Assembly: GCF_004000765.1 (NCBI RefSeq)
Contig: NZ_BILW01000031.1
Span: 1 to 64,000, forward strand
Reading direction: 5' to 3'
DNA length: 64,000 bases
DNA from: Paenibacillus chondroitinus NBRC 15376
Lineage (GTDB): Bacteria > Bacillota > Bacilli > Paenibacillales > NBRC-103111
Position numbers and translations under genes: made by a program. Under the pieces are notes generated by a model. It saw nothing but the letters and a program-made list of their open reading frames with translations. It was not told the origin of the DNA and made no database searches. This document shows, one piece after another, positions 52,234 through 60,027 of the stretch (position 1 is its first letter; each line of letters begins with the position of its first letter).

Positions 52234-52812
52234 ATGAACAAACAAGAAATCGATGTTAAACAAAAAATTATCATATCTGCCAAAAAGCTGTTCTCCGAAC
52301 AAGGTTATGAAGGAACAAGCGTCAGAAAGATTTGTGACGAGGCTGGTGTATCATTGCCGCTGGTTTCGTATCATTTCGGAGGCAAGGAAAACGTATTTCT
52401 CGCTATTCTTGAACCGCTTGAGAAACTGCCCTTTTCTGCCGAAACCGGGGACCCCAAGCAAGATTTGCAGAAATATCTAGAGGTTATGATTGCTTTTTAT
52501 CAACAAGATCGGGAAATTTCATTAATTGTTAGACAAGAACTAGCTATGAATAGCACAAGAGCGGACAAAATCATTACGTTTATTCAAAACTCTACAAATA
52601 AATTAAAGAGTATTCTGGAGAACGGACGGGATCAAGGCGTTTTTCAATATGAATCCATATCGAATGCTTTGCGTTTCATCCTTGGATGCATGAGCATGAT
52701 TTCGGTCTCCAATACGGGGATGCTCGAAGTGATTCTTGGAGAAAAAGAGCTCGGCGACTATCCGATTGAGAAAGAAGTCATTGAATTTATTTACAAGGGA
52801 ATTCGAAGTTAA
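52234..52812 (+). CDS. TetR/AcrR-family regulator of the efflux operon
   Basis: A 192-residue repressor. The helix-turn-helix (VRKICDEAGVSLPLVSYHFG, about 30-49) is clearly of the TetR class, and the C-terminal ligand domain is divergent. It is transcribed away from the adaptor/pump operon with operators between, the usual arrangement for a drug-responsive repressor. ATG 52234 lies 14 bases after GGAGGTG, longer than normal, but no better start is visible. Confidence 0.9.
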   Translation: MNKQEIDVKQKIIISAKKLFSEQGYEGTSVRKICDEAGVSLPLVSYHFGGKENVFLAILEPLEKLPFSAETGDPKQDLQKYLEVMIAFYQQDREISLIVRQELAMNSTRADKIITFIQNSTNKLKSILENGRDQGVFQYESISNALRFILGCMSMISVSNTGMLEVILGEKELGDYPIEKEVIEFIYKGIRS

Positions 52813-52831
52813 TAGCTGAAACTATAACGAG

Positions 52832-52866
52832 AAGCCTCTCCCATCTGTCAGGGTAAGGGGCTTTTT
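52832..52866 (+). terminator. Probable terminator after the tetR-family gene
   Basis: AAGCC / GGCTT with inner CCC / GGG pairs, followed by TTTTT, 20 bp after the stop codon. The stem is imperfect. Confidence 0.5.
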
Positions 52867-52945
52867 GTGCGCAATGAAAAAGGAAAACGCTGCTCTTTGT
52901 CCAATTCTTTTAATATACATCTTACGTGGTGGTTTAGGAGGGTAT

Positions 52946-54376
52946 ATGGCAAAGGATTTAGATATTTCTCAACCCGAACTGTTCGCTCAAGTATTTGAAT
53001 ATTCTCCAATTGGCATGGCCTTACTATCAACGCAAGGAAAATGGCTGCAAGTGAATGCTTCGTTATGTCGATTCACCGGTTACACGGAATCAGACTTCCT
53101 TGCCATGACGATTCAAGACATCATGCATACAGATGATTTAGAGAAGGATCCATTTCTAGATGGCAAAAAGGATAATTTCCAAATGGAGAAACGTTTTATC
53201 CACAAAAACGGATTCACCATATGGGTATTATTGGCTATTCATTGCATGAGGGACGAAAACGGGCAGCCCTTATATTTCATAGCCCAAACGAAGGACATTA
53301 CAGAAAGAAAGTTAGCTGAAGAGGCTCTTAAAGCGAAAACCGAGCAATTGGAATCATTTATTGAAAATAATGCGGATGCCATTCTAATTTTTAATAACGA
53401 AGGTTTTGTTCAGCGGGTAAATGAAGCATTTGTCCATATTTTCGGGTGGTCGAAGGAAGAAGTCATTGGCGTTGAATTACATCTCCTCCCCTTCATTCCT
53501 CCTGAATGTTCAGAGGAGTTCAAACATAGCCGTGAGCAAGTGCAGAACGGGCGGTCCGTAAATGGTGTCGAAACGAAACGGTTGCATAAAAATGGGCATC
53601 TGGTGAACGTGTTATTAACCGCTTCGCCTATTCTAGACGGTAAAGGGAAACAGATTGGTTGGTCCGTCATCTTCAGGGATATTACAGAGTGGAAAATTGC
53701 CCAAGAACACCTTCAAAATTCCGAGAAATTATCCGTAGCCGGGCAGTTAGCCGCTGGTATCGCTCATGAAATCAGGAACCCCATTACCTCCATTAAAGGG
53801 TTCATTCAATTGATGAAATCAGGGTTTGGAGATAAACCCGTCTATTTCGATATCATGACGTCCGAAATCGAGCGGATTGAATTGATTCTTAGCGAACTGT
53901 TAATCCTGGCGAAGCCGCAAACGATTAAATTTGAGAGAAAAGATATTCGTGTGCTGCTTAGCCAAGTCATGACGCTTCTGGATTCACAAGCGATCCTGAA
54001 CAATGTTGAATTTCTGGCTGAATTCAAGCCGGGAGCTACGCATCTTTACTGCGATGAAAATCAGTTGAAGCAAGTATTTATCAATTTCATCAAAAATTCC
54101 ATTGAATCCATGCGTGATGGCGGTAAAATAACACTTGAAGTCAGTAGTGAAAATGATCAAGAGATGATGATTCGTCTAGCTGACGAAGGCTGCGGAATTC
54201 CCAAAGAAGCTCTCTCCAAGCTAGGTCAACCTTTTTATACAACCAAAGAAAATGGAACCGGCCTGGGCTTTATGGTAAGCAAAAAAATCATAGAAAATCA
54301 CGCTGGTAAAATCAAAGTTGAAAGTGAAGTCAATAAAGGGACTCTCATTGAAATAACGCTGCCTACCTCCAGTTAA
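52946..54376 (+). CDS. Soluble PAS-domain sensor histidine kinase (sporulation-kinase-like)
   Basis: A 476-residue kinase without membrane helices. Two PAS domains with C-terminal caps lie at about 10-125 and 135-250 (FIAQTKDITERKLAE and VIFRDITEWKIA mark the ends). HisKA has phospho-acceptor His274 in GIAHEIRNPITSIKGF. The ATP domain shows NFIKNSIESM (N box), DEGCGIP and GTGLGFMVSKKIIENHAG. The design resembles KinA/KinE-type phosphorelay kinases of Bacillus. No response regulator is adjacent. I chose ATG 52946, with GGAGGG close upstream; the open frame back to 52865 lies in the previous terminator. Confidence 0.9.
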   Translation: MAKDLDISQPELFAQVFEYSPIGMALLSTQGKWLQVNASLCRFTGYTESDFLAMTIQDIMHTDDLEKDPFLDGKKDNFQMEKRFIHKNGFTIWVLLAIHCMRDENGQPLYFIAQTKDITERKLAEEALKAKTEQLESFIENNADAILIFNNEGFVQRVNEAFVHIFGWSKEEVIGVELHLLPFIPPECSEEFKHSREQVQNGRSVNGVETKRLHKNGHLVNVLLTASPILDGKGKQIGWSVIFRDITEWKIAQEHLQNSEKLSVAGQLAAGIAHEIRNPITSIKGFIQLMKSGFGDKPVYFDIMTSEIERIELILSELLILAKPQTIKFERKDIRVLLSQVMTLLDSQAILNNVEFLAEFKPGATHLYCDENQLKQVFINFIKNSIESMRDGGKITLEVSSENDQEMMIRLADEGCGIPKEALSKLGQPFYTTKENGTGLGFMVSKKIIENHAGKIKVESEVNKGTLIEITLPTSS

Positions 54377-54392
54377 ATGAATCCAGGAAGCA

Positions 54393-54426
54393 AAAGACCG
54401 CCTCATACCCGTGAGCCGGTCTTTTT
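54393..54426. terminator. Bidirectional terminator between convergent genes
   Basis: AAAGACCG / CGGTCTTT plus CTCA / TGAG (one C-C mismatch), with T-runs on both strands. It serves the histidine kinase (plus) and the membrane-protein gene at 54441 (minus). Confidence 0.88.
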
Positions 54427-54440
54427 CAATGGACTATTCC

Positions 54441-54914
54441 TTATTTCTGATCTTCGGACCGTATAAATCGCTTCGTTACTTTCATCAACATGAACCCGAC
54501 CCCTAAACCAATTGGCGCGCAAATCATAGGAAGCCATATGGGGCCTAGCAGCACATTTTTTATACGGAATGTTGTAGAATACATCACACCGACCGTAACC
54601 AAGTAGGCAGAGAAAGCGAACGGTATATACATGAATGGCCTTTTTTCACCGATCGCATCTCGATAAGCGTCCCACATAGCAAAGAAATAGAGACAAGGAT
54701 AAAACATTAGCCATTGATAATTGGTTAGCTGCGCTGCTTCCTCCATTTTCCCTTGAAAACTTAACATGATAGCTGTATTAAAATTGGATTGGACATTGAT
54801 TAGTATTTCTAATCCAATGAAAAGAATGCCTTTAGCAATCTTGCCATCCAATAGTTGAGGGAATCCTGGCAGTGCGATGCTCCATAAAATTTTCTCAAGT
54901 TCATCTTTTGTCAT
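54441..54914 (-). CDS. Small integral membrane protein, unknown function
   Basis: A 157-residue protein with about four helices (IAKGILFIGLEILINVQSNF; WLMFYPCLYFFAMWDAY; IPFAFSAYLVTVGVMY; WLPMICAPIGLGVGFMLM) and a short charged tail. I do not recognise the family. MTKDELEKILWSIALPGFPQLL at the start is amphipathic. ATG 54914 has a weak ribosome site; the frame is open upstream but overlaps the DUF3231 gene. It lies 23 bp after that gene, probably in one operon. Confidence 0.7.
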   Translation of the reverse strand: MTKDELEKILWSIALPGFPQLLDGKIAKGILFIGLEILINVQSNFNTAIMLSFQGKMEEAAQLTNYQWLMFYPCLYFFAMWDAYRDAIGEKRPFMYIPFAFSAYLVTVGVMYSTTFRIKNVLLGPIWLPMICAPIGLGVGFMLMKVTKRFIRSEDQK

Positions 54915-54937
54915 AGGGGTCTCTTCTTTATTTGTTT

Positions 54938-55945
54938 TTACTGCTTGATCAGTTGTTTGCGGTCCTCCATTTGCGGCGGTTCCTCCAACCAACCATGTTT
55001 AATCATCAGCTTAATGCCATCGTGGGTATAGACATAGATATCTTTGGCGATTAATCCTGCCTTTAAATTCAAATCATTTCGCAGCGTAAAAATAGTGCCA
55101 AAACTGCTGCTGACCATGCCGAACGTATTGAGAAGGTGAATGCAAAACATCATCAGTTTCTCCGAAAATGGGGCCATCGTAGAAGTTGTTACGGTACTCC
55201 CGGAAGTAGCCGAGAACTGGATATTGCTTTGGAGGAGGATATCTTCAAAGGTTGTAATTTGTTTCTTTGCAAGTTCCATGCCCTTCACAAAGTATTCCTT
55301 TACTTCCGGGGTATTCGCACATTGGGCAAAGCCTGAAATGAGCTGCAACCCGACATTGTTTGTCTCAATCCCATGATGCAGAATGCCGACTTCGATGGTA
55401 TTTAAAGCCCTTTTATCCCCAAAGAGATTGAATCCGCTTAAATAGTCTTTGCTCTCAATAAACTCATTTGCAATAGGCATCGTCACTTTGGGCGGCGCGG
55501 TGAGAATCCCTTTTTTCAGCAAATATTCGGTCGATCTTTTATAGATATTCTGAGTAATGACGGTTAACCCCTCATAAATATCCATCACCTCGCCCTGGTA
55601 GGACATATTTAAATTGAGGGTATACATGCCCATGCTTATTTCTTTCAAAATGCGAAGGAACATGATATCAAATCCATTGTCATACAGTTTCGGCGCCTCT
55701 AAATTGACATCTCCTTTGGTAAAACCAACAGGTACGACTATGCCTTGATTTTCAAACAAGTTGGTAATTTTATTCACATAATGATCGAGATCCTGCCATA
55801 AGCCACCCATAATATTTCTTGCTTCATGATCATCAGTTTTCGCTATGAAGTAATCCAACACTCGCAGAATCAGTGTCTTCTGCTGATAGGTAAGCCAAAG
55901 TGTCCCAAGCTCTGATGAGCTTATGGAGTCTGCTTGCTTTATCAT
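54938..55945 (-). CDS. DUF3231-family protein
   Basis: A 335-residue, mostly helical protein built of two similar halves (ELGTLWLTYQQKTLILRVLDYF and NEFIESKDYL..ALNTIEVGILHHGIE), the pattern of DUF3231, a ferritin-like fold common in spore-forming Bacilli. No signal peptide. The family has no assigned function that I know of. GGAGATG precedes ATG 55945. It is 43 bp after a membrane-protein gene and 23 bp before another, all on the minus strand. Confidence 0.8.
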   Translation of the reverse strand: MIKQADSISSSELGTLWLTYQQKTLILRVLDYFIAKTDDHEARNIMGGLWQDLDHYVNKITNLFENQGIVVPVGFTKGDVNLEAPKLYDNGFDIMFLRILKEISMGMYTLNLNMSYQGEVMDIYEGLTVITQNIYKRSTEYLLKKGILTAPPKVTMPIANEFIESKDYLSGFNLFGDKRALNTIEVGILHHGIETNNVGLQLISGFAQCANTPEVKEYFVKGMELAKKQITTFEDILLQSNIQFSATSGSTVTTSTMAPFSEKLMMFCIHLLNTFGMVSSSFGTIFTLRNDLNLKAGLIAKDIYVYTHDGIKLMIKHGWLEEPPQMEDRKQLIKQ

Positions 55946-55988
55946 AATGTCATCTCCAATTAAAGAGCAGTCTTATGGAGCTCTCTAT

Positions 55989-56582
55989 TCATCTTATTTT
56001 CTTTTTGTTCCTAGTATTAAAATTGATGACCAATTCCCGATCAATGTTAAAATGGAGCACGTTGCTCTGAGTCAAGTCAACGAATCCTTTTATCAGAATT
56101 GCAATGGGAACTAATACGATGAACGACTGCCAATAGGACCATCTCATAAGCTGATACATACCGAGGGACACGAAAATGGGCTCACCGATAAACGAAATGA
56201 CTAGCGAAGCCACTATACCAGCAATCAGAAATGACTTCCAGCTGGAAAACCTCTGATACAAATAGGCAAAAATACAGGGAACCACAAAGAAGTCGACGGC
56301 ATTTAAGTTCTCAGTAAATGGAATTAGCTGATGCGGGTAGCGCCACAAGTCGAAAAACTTACCGATTTGGTCGACAGCCCCGACAATAATAAATGCCGTC
56401 ATGAAGGCTAATACGGTGCTGAGTGTCCTTTTACGATCCATAGCGATCAGCAGCAGCACAAAAACTACCAGATTAACAATGACGATAACCCACCACTGGA
56501 ATGAAAAAACGTCTTGATGCAGCCAGTAATCGAACTCCATTTGGCTCTCTTTAACGTTTAATTCCTCTATTTCATTAGGCAT
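55989..56582 (-). CDS. Integral membrane protein with WRYP motif, unknown function
   Basis: A 197-residue protein with about five helices. FFDLWRYPHQLIPF between helices 2 and 3 and GEPIFVSLGMYQLMRWSYWQ near the end look conserved; the layout recalls the CBO0543-type membrane proteins of Bacilli. GGGAGAAAG precedes ATG 56582. It is the first gene of the three-gene minus-strand group with DUF3231, and divergent from two similar membrane genes. Confidence 0.7.
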   Translation of the reverse strand: MPNEIEELNVKESQMEFDYWLHQDVFSFQWWVIVIVNLVVFVLLLIAMDRKRTLSTVLAFMTAFIIVGAVDQIGKFFDLWRYPHQLIPFTENLNAVDFFVVPCIFAYLYQRFSSWKSFLIAGIVASLVISFIGEPIFVSLGMYQLMRWSYWQSFIVLVPIAILIKGFVDLTQSNVLHFNIDRELVINFNTRNKKKIR

Positions 56583-56741
56583 ATCTTTCTCCCTGTTCGC
56601 TACAAACTTAAATTCTTGTTCTTTATTATTAAACAGGAAGTCAGAAATATGTATCGTTGGGAAATGTTATTTTGGTCAAATATATCTTTTCATGCTCTGT
56701 TTTTGAAACTGAAGAGGGCTTTAACATTTTTGATAAAAACA

Positions 56742-56778
56742 GCGGAGCTTCGGACTAGAAAATCATGTCCTAGGCTCC
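56742..56778. other. Hairpin in the divergent intergenic region
   Basis: CGGAGC / GCTCCG with inner GGAC / GTCC stems, about 70 bp before the plus-strand membrane gene. No T-run follows. It may be a leader hairpin or a remnant of an older terminator. The rest of 56583-56847 shows nothing else I can name. Confidence 0.4.
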
Positions 56779-56847
56779 GTGTTCAATTTACATAATTTCC
56801 CCAGTAATGATACATGCTATGAACAATCAGATTACTGTGAGGACACT

Positions 56848-57312
56848 ATGATCATTTCCCTGTATGTTTCCCTATGTTGGCTTCTTGTAGCAACTTCGGC
56901 AGCTTTGAAAACTAAATTCTCCAACCGGGAGTTTTCATTTATTTATTTACTCGTTGCTTTCATAGATACCAATTTGTATTACTTGTTTGGTGAAACATTT
57001 CATGTTTTCGAAATTTCCAAAAACCCATGGAACTATGTTTCTTTTTCACTGATTCAAAGCATTATCATTCCGCTTTTTATAGCGATCATGATCACTCTTT
57101 GGCGATTGGCTCGCAGTGTCCCTGCTAAAGTTGGTGTACAGGTTGGTGCCATTACTTTTATTGTGGGGATGGAGACTCTCAGTTTTCTGTTAAAAATTGT
57201 TATTTACAGTGACCTAACCGTATTATGCTGGCTTATTGCGTACAGGCTTGTTTTGTTCTACTTGCAATTCGTGACAATTCGTTTCTTCAGGAGGATGTGC
57301 AGCCATTCATGA
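56848..57312 (+). CDS. Integral membrane protein, unknown function
   Basis: A 154-residue protein with about five helices (MIISLYVSLCWLLVATSAAL; FIYLLVAFIDTNLYYLFG; LIQSIIIPLFIAIMITLW; VGVQVGAITFIVGMETLSFL; VLCWLIAYRLVLFYLQFVTI). NPWNYVSFSL resembles the WRYP region of the divergent gene. GAGGAC lies just before ATG 56848; an in-frame ATG at 56779 lacks a site. The stop overlaps the next start (ATGA). Confidence 0.65.
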   Translation: MIISLYVSLCWLLVATSAALKTKFSNREFSFIYLLVAFIDTNLYYLFGETFHVFEISKNPWNYVSFSLIQSIIIPLFIAIMITLWRLARSVPAKVGVQVGAITFIVGMETLSFLLKIVIYSDLTVLCWLIAYRLVLFYLQFVTIRFFRRMCSHS

Positions 57313-57848
57313 AAGGTAGTATTCCCTTTGTAGAAAAAGCCTTTGATCTTAATGATTGGTTCGTCATTGGCTGCATTGCCCTATCCTATCTGATCATCTA
57401 TCTCCTGCCAAAACGTTTTACTGGATCTGTAACTTTGTTACTATTTCTATTTAGCTCAACGATGGCCTGTATGCTGGATAACTCGATTGGCGGTCACATT
57501 TTTGATTTGTATGACATCATGGATGGACCTGCCTACACGGTGATGGATTTTGCTGTTTATTTTCTTTACGCACCATTCGGGTATTTCTTTATCTATTTCT
57601 ATGATCGTTTTCAATTTAAAGGGATTAAAACTGTAGGTTATATTTTACTGTGTTCGTGTATGTCCATAGGTTTCGAGTGGATATGCACGCTTGTCGGTGT
57701 GTTTCATTACAAGGATTCTTACGGAATTCATTATTCTTTCGTTATTTATTTGCTTTCTCAAAGCGCTACCCTGTCATTTTATCATTTTATTCGAAGGGAG
57801 ACCCCTGATCACGAATATGATGAAAGGCCAAAAAGCCCGAGGATATAA
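57309..57848 (+). CDS. Integral membrane protein, coupled to the previous gene
   Basis: A 179-residue protein with about five helices. DNSIGGHIFDLYDIMDGPAY and FEWICTLVGVFHYKDSYGIH occupy the same places as DQIGKFFDLWRYP and GEPIFVSLGMYQLMRWSYW in the protein at 55989, so they appear to be distant paralogues. ATG 57309 overlaps the preceding stop by 4 bp. AGGAGG is 14 bases upstream. Confidence 0.68.
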   Translation: MKGSIPFVEKAFDLNDWFVIGCIALSYLIIYLLPKRFTGSVTLLLFLFSSTMACMLDNSIGGHIFDLYDIMDGPAYTVMDFAVYFLYAPFGYFFIYFYDRFQFKGIKTVGYILLCSCMSIGFEWICTLVGVFHYKDSYGIHYSFVIYLLSQSATLSFYHFIRRETPDHEYDERPKSPRI

Positions 57849-57865
57849 AACCCCAGGCTTTTGGC
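57827..57865. terminator. Bidirectional terminator
   Basis: GCCAAAAAGCC / GGCTTTTGGC with a loop of about 15 nt overlaps the stop codon of the plus-strand membrane gene and faces the convergent gene at 57874. Confidence 0.75.
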
Positions 57866-57873
57866 AGCTTATT

Positions 57874-58356
57874 TTAAATCGAAAAACCTTTCATTAACGG
57901 CATAATAAATGAAATGGCACCCATGCCAAGTTTCATAAAGCTGCCTATGTTGCTAAATAAACCGCCAGATCCGCCTGCGCCTTTGGCAGCACCTTGACCA
58001 AGCCCTCCCAGTAATCCGCCACCTGTGGAGCCTCCTCCAAATAAACCGCCAAGTCCTCCGCCGCCAAGAAGCCCAAGTATGTTACCTAAACCGCCAAAAC
58101 TGGATATATGCGCTTTGGATTTAACTTTTTTTCGTGGAATCTTCTTGTCGCCTTTAAATCCTTGAAGAATAACTTGACTAACCTGCACTTCTTTCAGAAC
58201 ACCATAATAGACAGAACCGTCCTTGAGTACTACGCATACAGGTGTTCCTAAATTAGCCGCAGCTTGAGCGGCGATCGTTGACGACGATGCCGATCGTCCT
58301 TTCTGTCCGACATTTACGCGGCCGTGCTTTCTTGTGGGGTGAGGATAAGTTTTCAT
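57874..58356 (-). CDS. Glycine-rich protein with Sm-like N-terminal part
   Basis: A 160-residue protein. The basic N-terminus (KHGRVNVGQKGRSASSSTIA) is followed by VCVVLKDGSVYYGVLKEVQV and VILQGFKG, which resemble the two strands of an Sm-like or SH3-type fold. A lysine-rich stretch (KKIPRKKVKSK) and a Gly-rich C-terminus (GLGNILGLLGGGGLGGLFGG; GMGAISFIMPLMKG) follow. Such Gly-rich proteins are frequent among spore-coat proteins of Bacilli, but I cannot assign it. AAAGGATG precedes ATG 58356. Confidence 0.65.
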   Translation of the reverse strand: MKTYPHPTRKHGRVNVGQKGRSASSSTIAAQAAANLGTPVCVVLKDGSVYYGVLKEVQVSQVILQGFKGDKKIPRKKVKSKAHISSFGGLGNILGLLGGGGLGGLFGGGSTGGGLLGGLGQGAAKGAGGSGGLFSNIGSFMKLGMGAISFIMPLMKGFSI

Positions 58357-58393
58357 GCTGCTCGCACATCCTTTTCATGGTATCCCTATCTTG

Positions 58394-58762
58394 TCATCTT
58401 ATGTTGAGAAGACAAGATCCGATTGTGCGCTTCACAAAATAAATGTCCAATCGGGATTGATCGGCTGCGAATCCGATGAAGTGCCCGTGCAGCGACTTCT
58501 CCAGTGAGGTGGAAGAGATCGATGGCACGGCTCCCTTCAACACTTTGACGAAGTCATCGACAAGCAGCAGGTCTCCTCCGCCGTGCATATCCTCTGACAC
58601 GCCCACCTTGATCTGCTGCTCGGAGTACATGTGGCCTTTGCGGGCATCGGGATGTCGGATGACATAGGAACCAGCCTCCATGTCCCCTTGAATTTCGCCT
58701 TTAGTCCCCACAATGTGGATGGAACGGCCTGGTTTGGAAGTACCGCCGGTCATCCCCAAGAA
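58394..58762 (-). pseudogene. C-terminal fragment of a Gfo/Idh/MocA-family oxidoreductase
   Basis: About 110 codons encode the end of a Gfo/Idh protein (GGTSKPGRSIHIVGTKGEIQ, DMHGGGDLLLVDDFVKVLKG, SLHGHFIGFAADQSRL). The Rossmann half is missing, and after AADQSRL the sequence changes to an unrelated tail (YFVKRTIGSCLLNIR). The upstream side joins directly to the end of a binding-protein gene. The fragment is not a recent copy of the intact oxidoreductase at 12716-14053. Confidence 0.8.
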
Positions 58763-58772
58763 TACGAAACGT

Positions 58773-59346
58773 TTATTTTTTATTTTTTTGATACCATTGG
58801 GTTGCCTCTTCAATTGCTTTGCTGCCGCCACGCGCTTGCCAGTCTGCAACGAATTTATCAAAGTAGTCGATACTTTCCTGGCCAACAATGATTTTCGCTG
58901 CCGTTTCCATAAACAATCCATTTTTGGCGAGCTCAGGTTGAGACAACATAATGGAAGGAAGTGGCATATCAAGTCCATCATTCACCCGGCCTTCACTGTT
59001 TGCAACTTTCGCAGCGTTCGTAATCAGATCACCGTGTGGACGGCCTTTCATGAAATCTTCGTTCGTGATATAGGGTTCGCCGGTAATTTGCAGGAACATC
59101 AAGTGCATATTTTCCTTGTTAATGCCATCCGCCGTTGTCTGATATTTATAGTCGATCTTCCCGTTGTTTACGGTATAGTCATCCCCCTCAATGCCATAAG
59201 TCAGGAATGTATTCGCTTCTTTCGAGTAGAACCAATTCAAAAATTTAATAACGTCCTCGGCTTTCTTACTGCTGGCAGGGATCGCATATGCCGACCTGAT
59301 CGGGGAAACAATGTCCGCTCCGCCTTTTCCGTCTGGGCCAATGGGC
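58773..59346 (-). pseudogene. C-terminal fragment of a solute-binding protein gene
   Basis: About 190 codons encode the end of an ABC solute-binding protein: GPDGKGGADIVSPIRSAYAI, VIKFLNWFYSKEANTFLTYG, then the natural C-terminus GSKAIEEATQWYQKNKK and stop. The first two thirds, with signal peptide and lipobox, are absent. The 5' side is spliced onto a response-regulator gene at about 59344. Confidence 0.85.
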
Positions 59347-59775
59347 TTCCTCCGTACTATAAAGCAGCCACTCGCTATACTCGCTCACATCTATCTGATG
59401 CTTCTCCACTTCCAATTTGACTTTATGCAAGGTTTGCCTGAGTTGTTCAGGCCGTATCGGTTTAAGCAAATAATCGCTGACACCATAATGTATCGCTTCC
59501 TGAGCAAAACTAAAATCACCGTAACCGGATAATATGATAAACTCGCAGTGAATTCCTAGTGATTTAATGTTTTTAATTAAGTCTAATCCATTCATCTGCG
59601 GCATTTTTATATCTGTAATCAGTAAGTCGGGATGAGCACTTTTAACCAAGTCAAAGCCTTCAACACCATTAGCCCCCTCGCCTATAACGTCAAAGCCAAG
59701 AGAAGATTCCGAAACCAATTTACTTAAACTTTTCCGAATTAAAGTTTCGTCCTCAATAATGACAGTACGGATCAT
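59344..59775 (-). pseudogene. Truncated YesN-type response regulator (receiver domain only)
   Basis: A full receiver domain remains: Asp8/Asp9-type acidic pair in VIIEDE, phospho-acceptor Asp55 in LLITDIKMPQMNG, and Lys105 in YLLKPIRPEQL. Homology runs to EYSEWLLYSTEEA (residue 144), where the frame enters binding-protein DNA and ends 25 codons later (to 59266). The AraC-type DNA-binding domain is lost. The start ATG 59775 still has AAAGGATG upstream, so a short receiver protein might be made. Confidence 0.82.
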
Positions 59776-59943
59776 GCGGATTCATCCTTTCTTCCTTTGC
59801 GGTAGCCATTCTGCTAACAGGCATTACGCCTTGGAGAAGGGCATGAGAATTAATAATCTCCAGCGTATTGTATAAGAAGGCAATCAATTTTTTTCCTCAC
59901 AAAAACTCACCGTCCACCGCCACATCATGGCTGAAATAGAAAG

Positions 59944-59998
59944 GAAAAATGACGACAATGACCCTTCCGCCTCAATAGTTTGGGCAGAAGGGTCGTCA
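59944..59998 (-). terminator. Terminator of the sulfatase operon
   Basis: GACCCTTC / GAAGGGTC with further GCC / GGG(C) pairing (59960-59994), followed on the minus strand by ATTTTTCC. It lies about 30 bp after the GNAT gene stop. Confidence 0.8.
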
Positions 59999-60027
59999 TT
60001 TGGTTGTCGCTGCTTCGGTGATTGCAA

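Noticed and set aside
56742-56778. Intrinsic terminator or riboswitch in the divergent membrane-gene spacer
   Set aside because: A stem is present but there is no T-run, and no known riboswitch core is recognisable.
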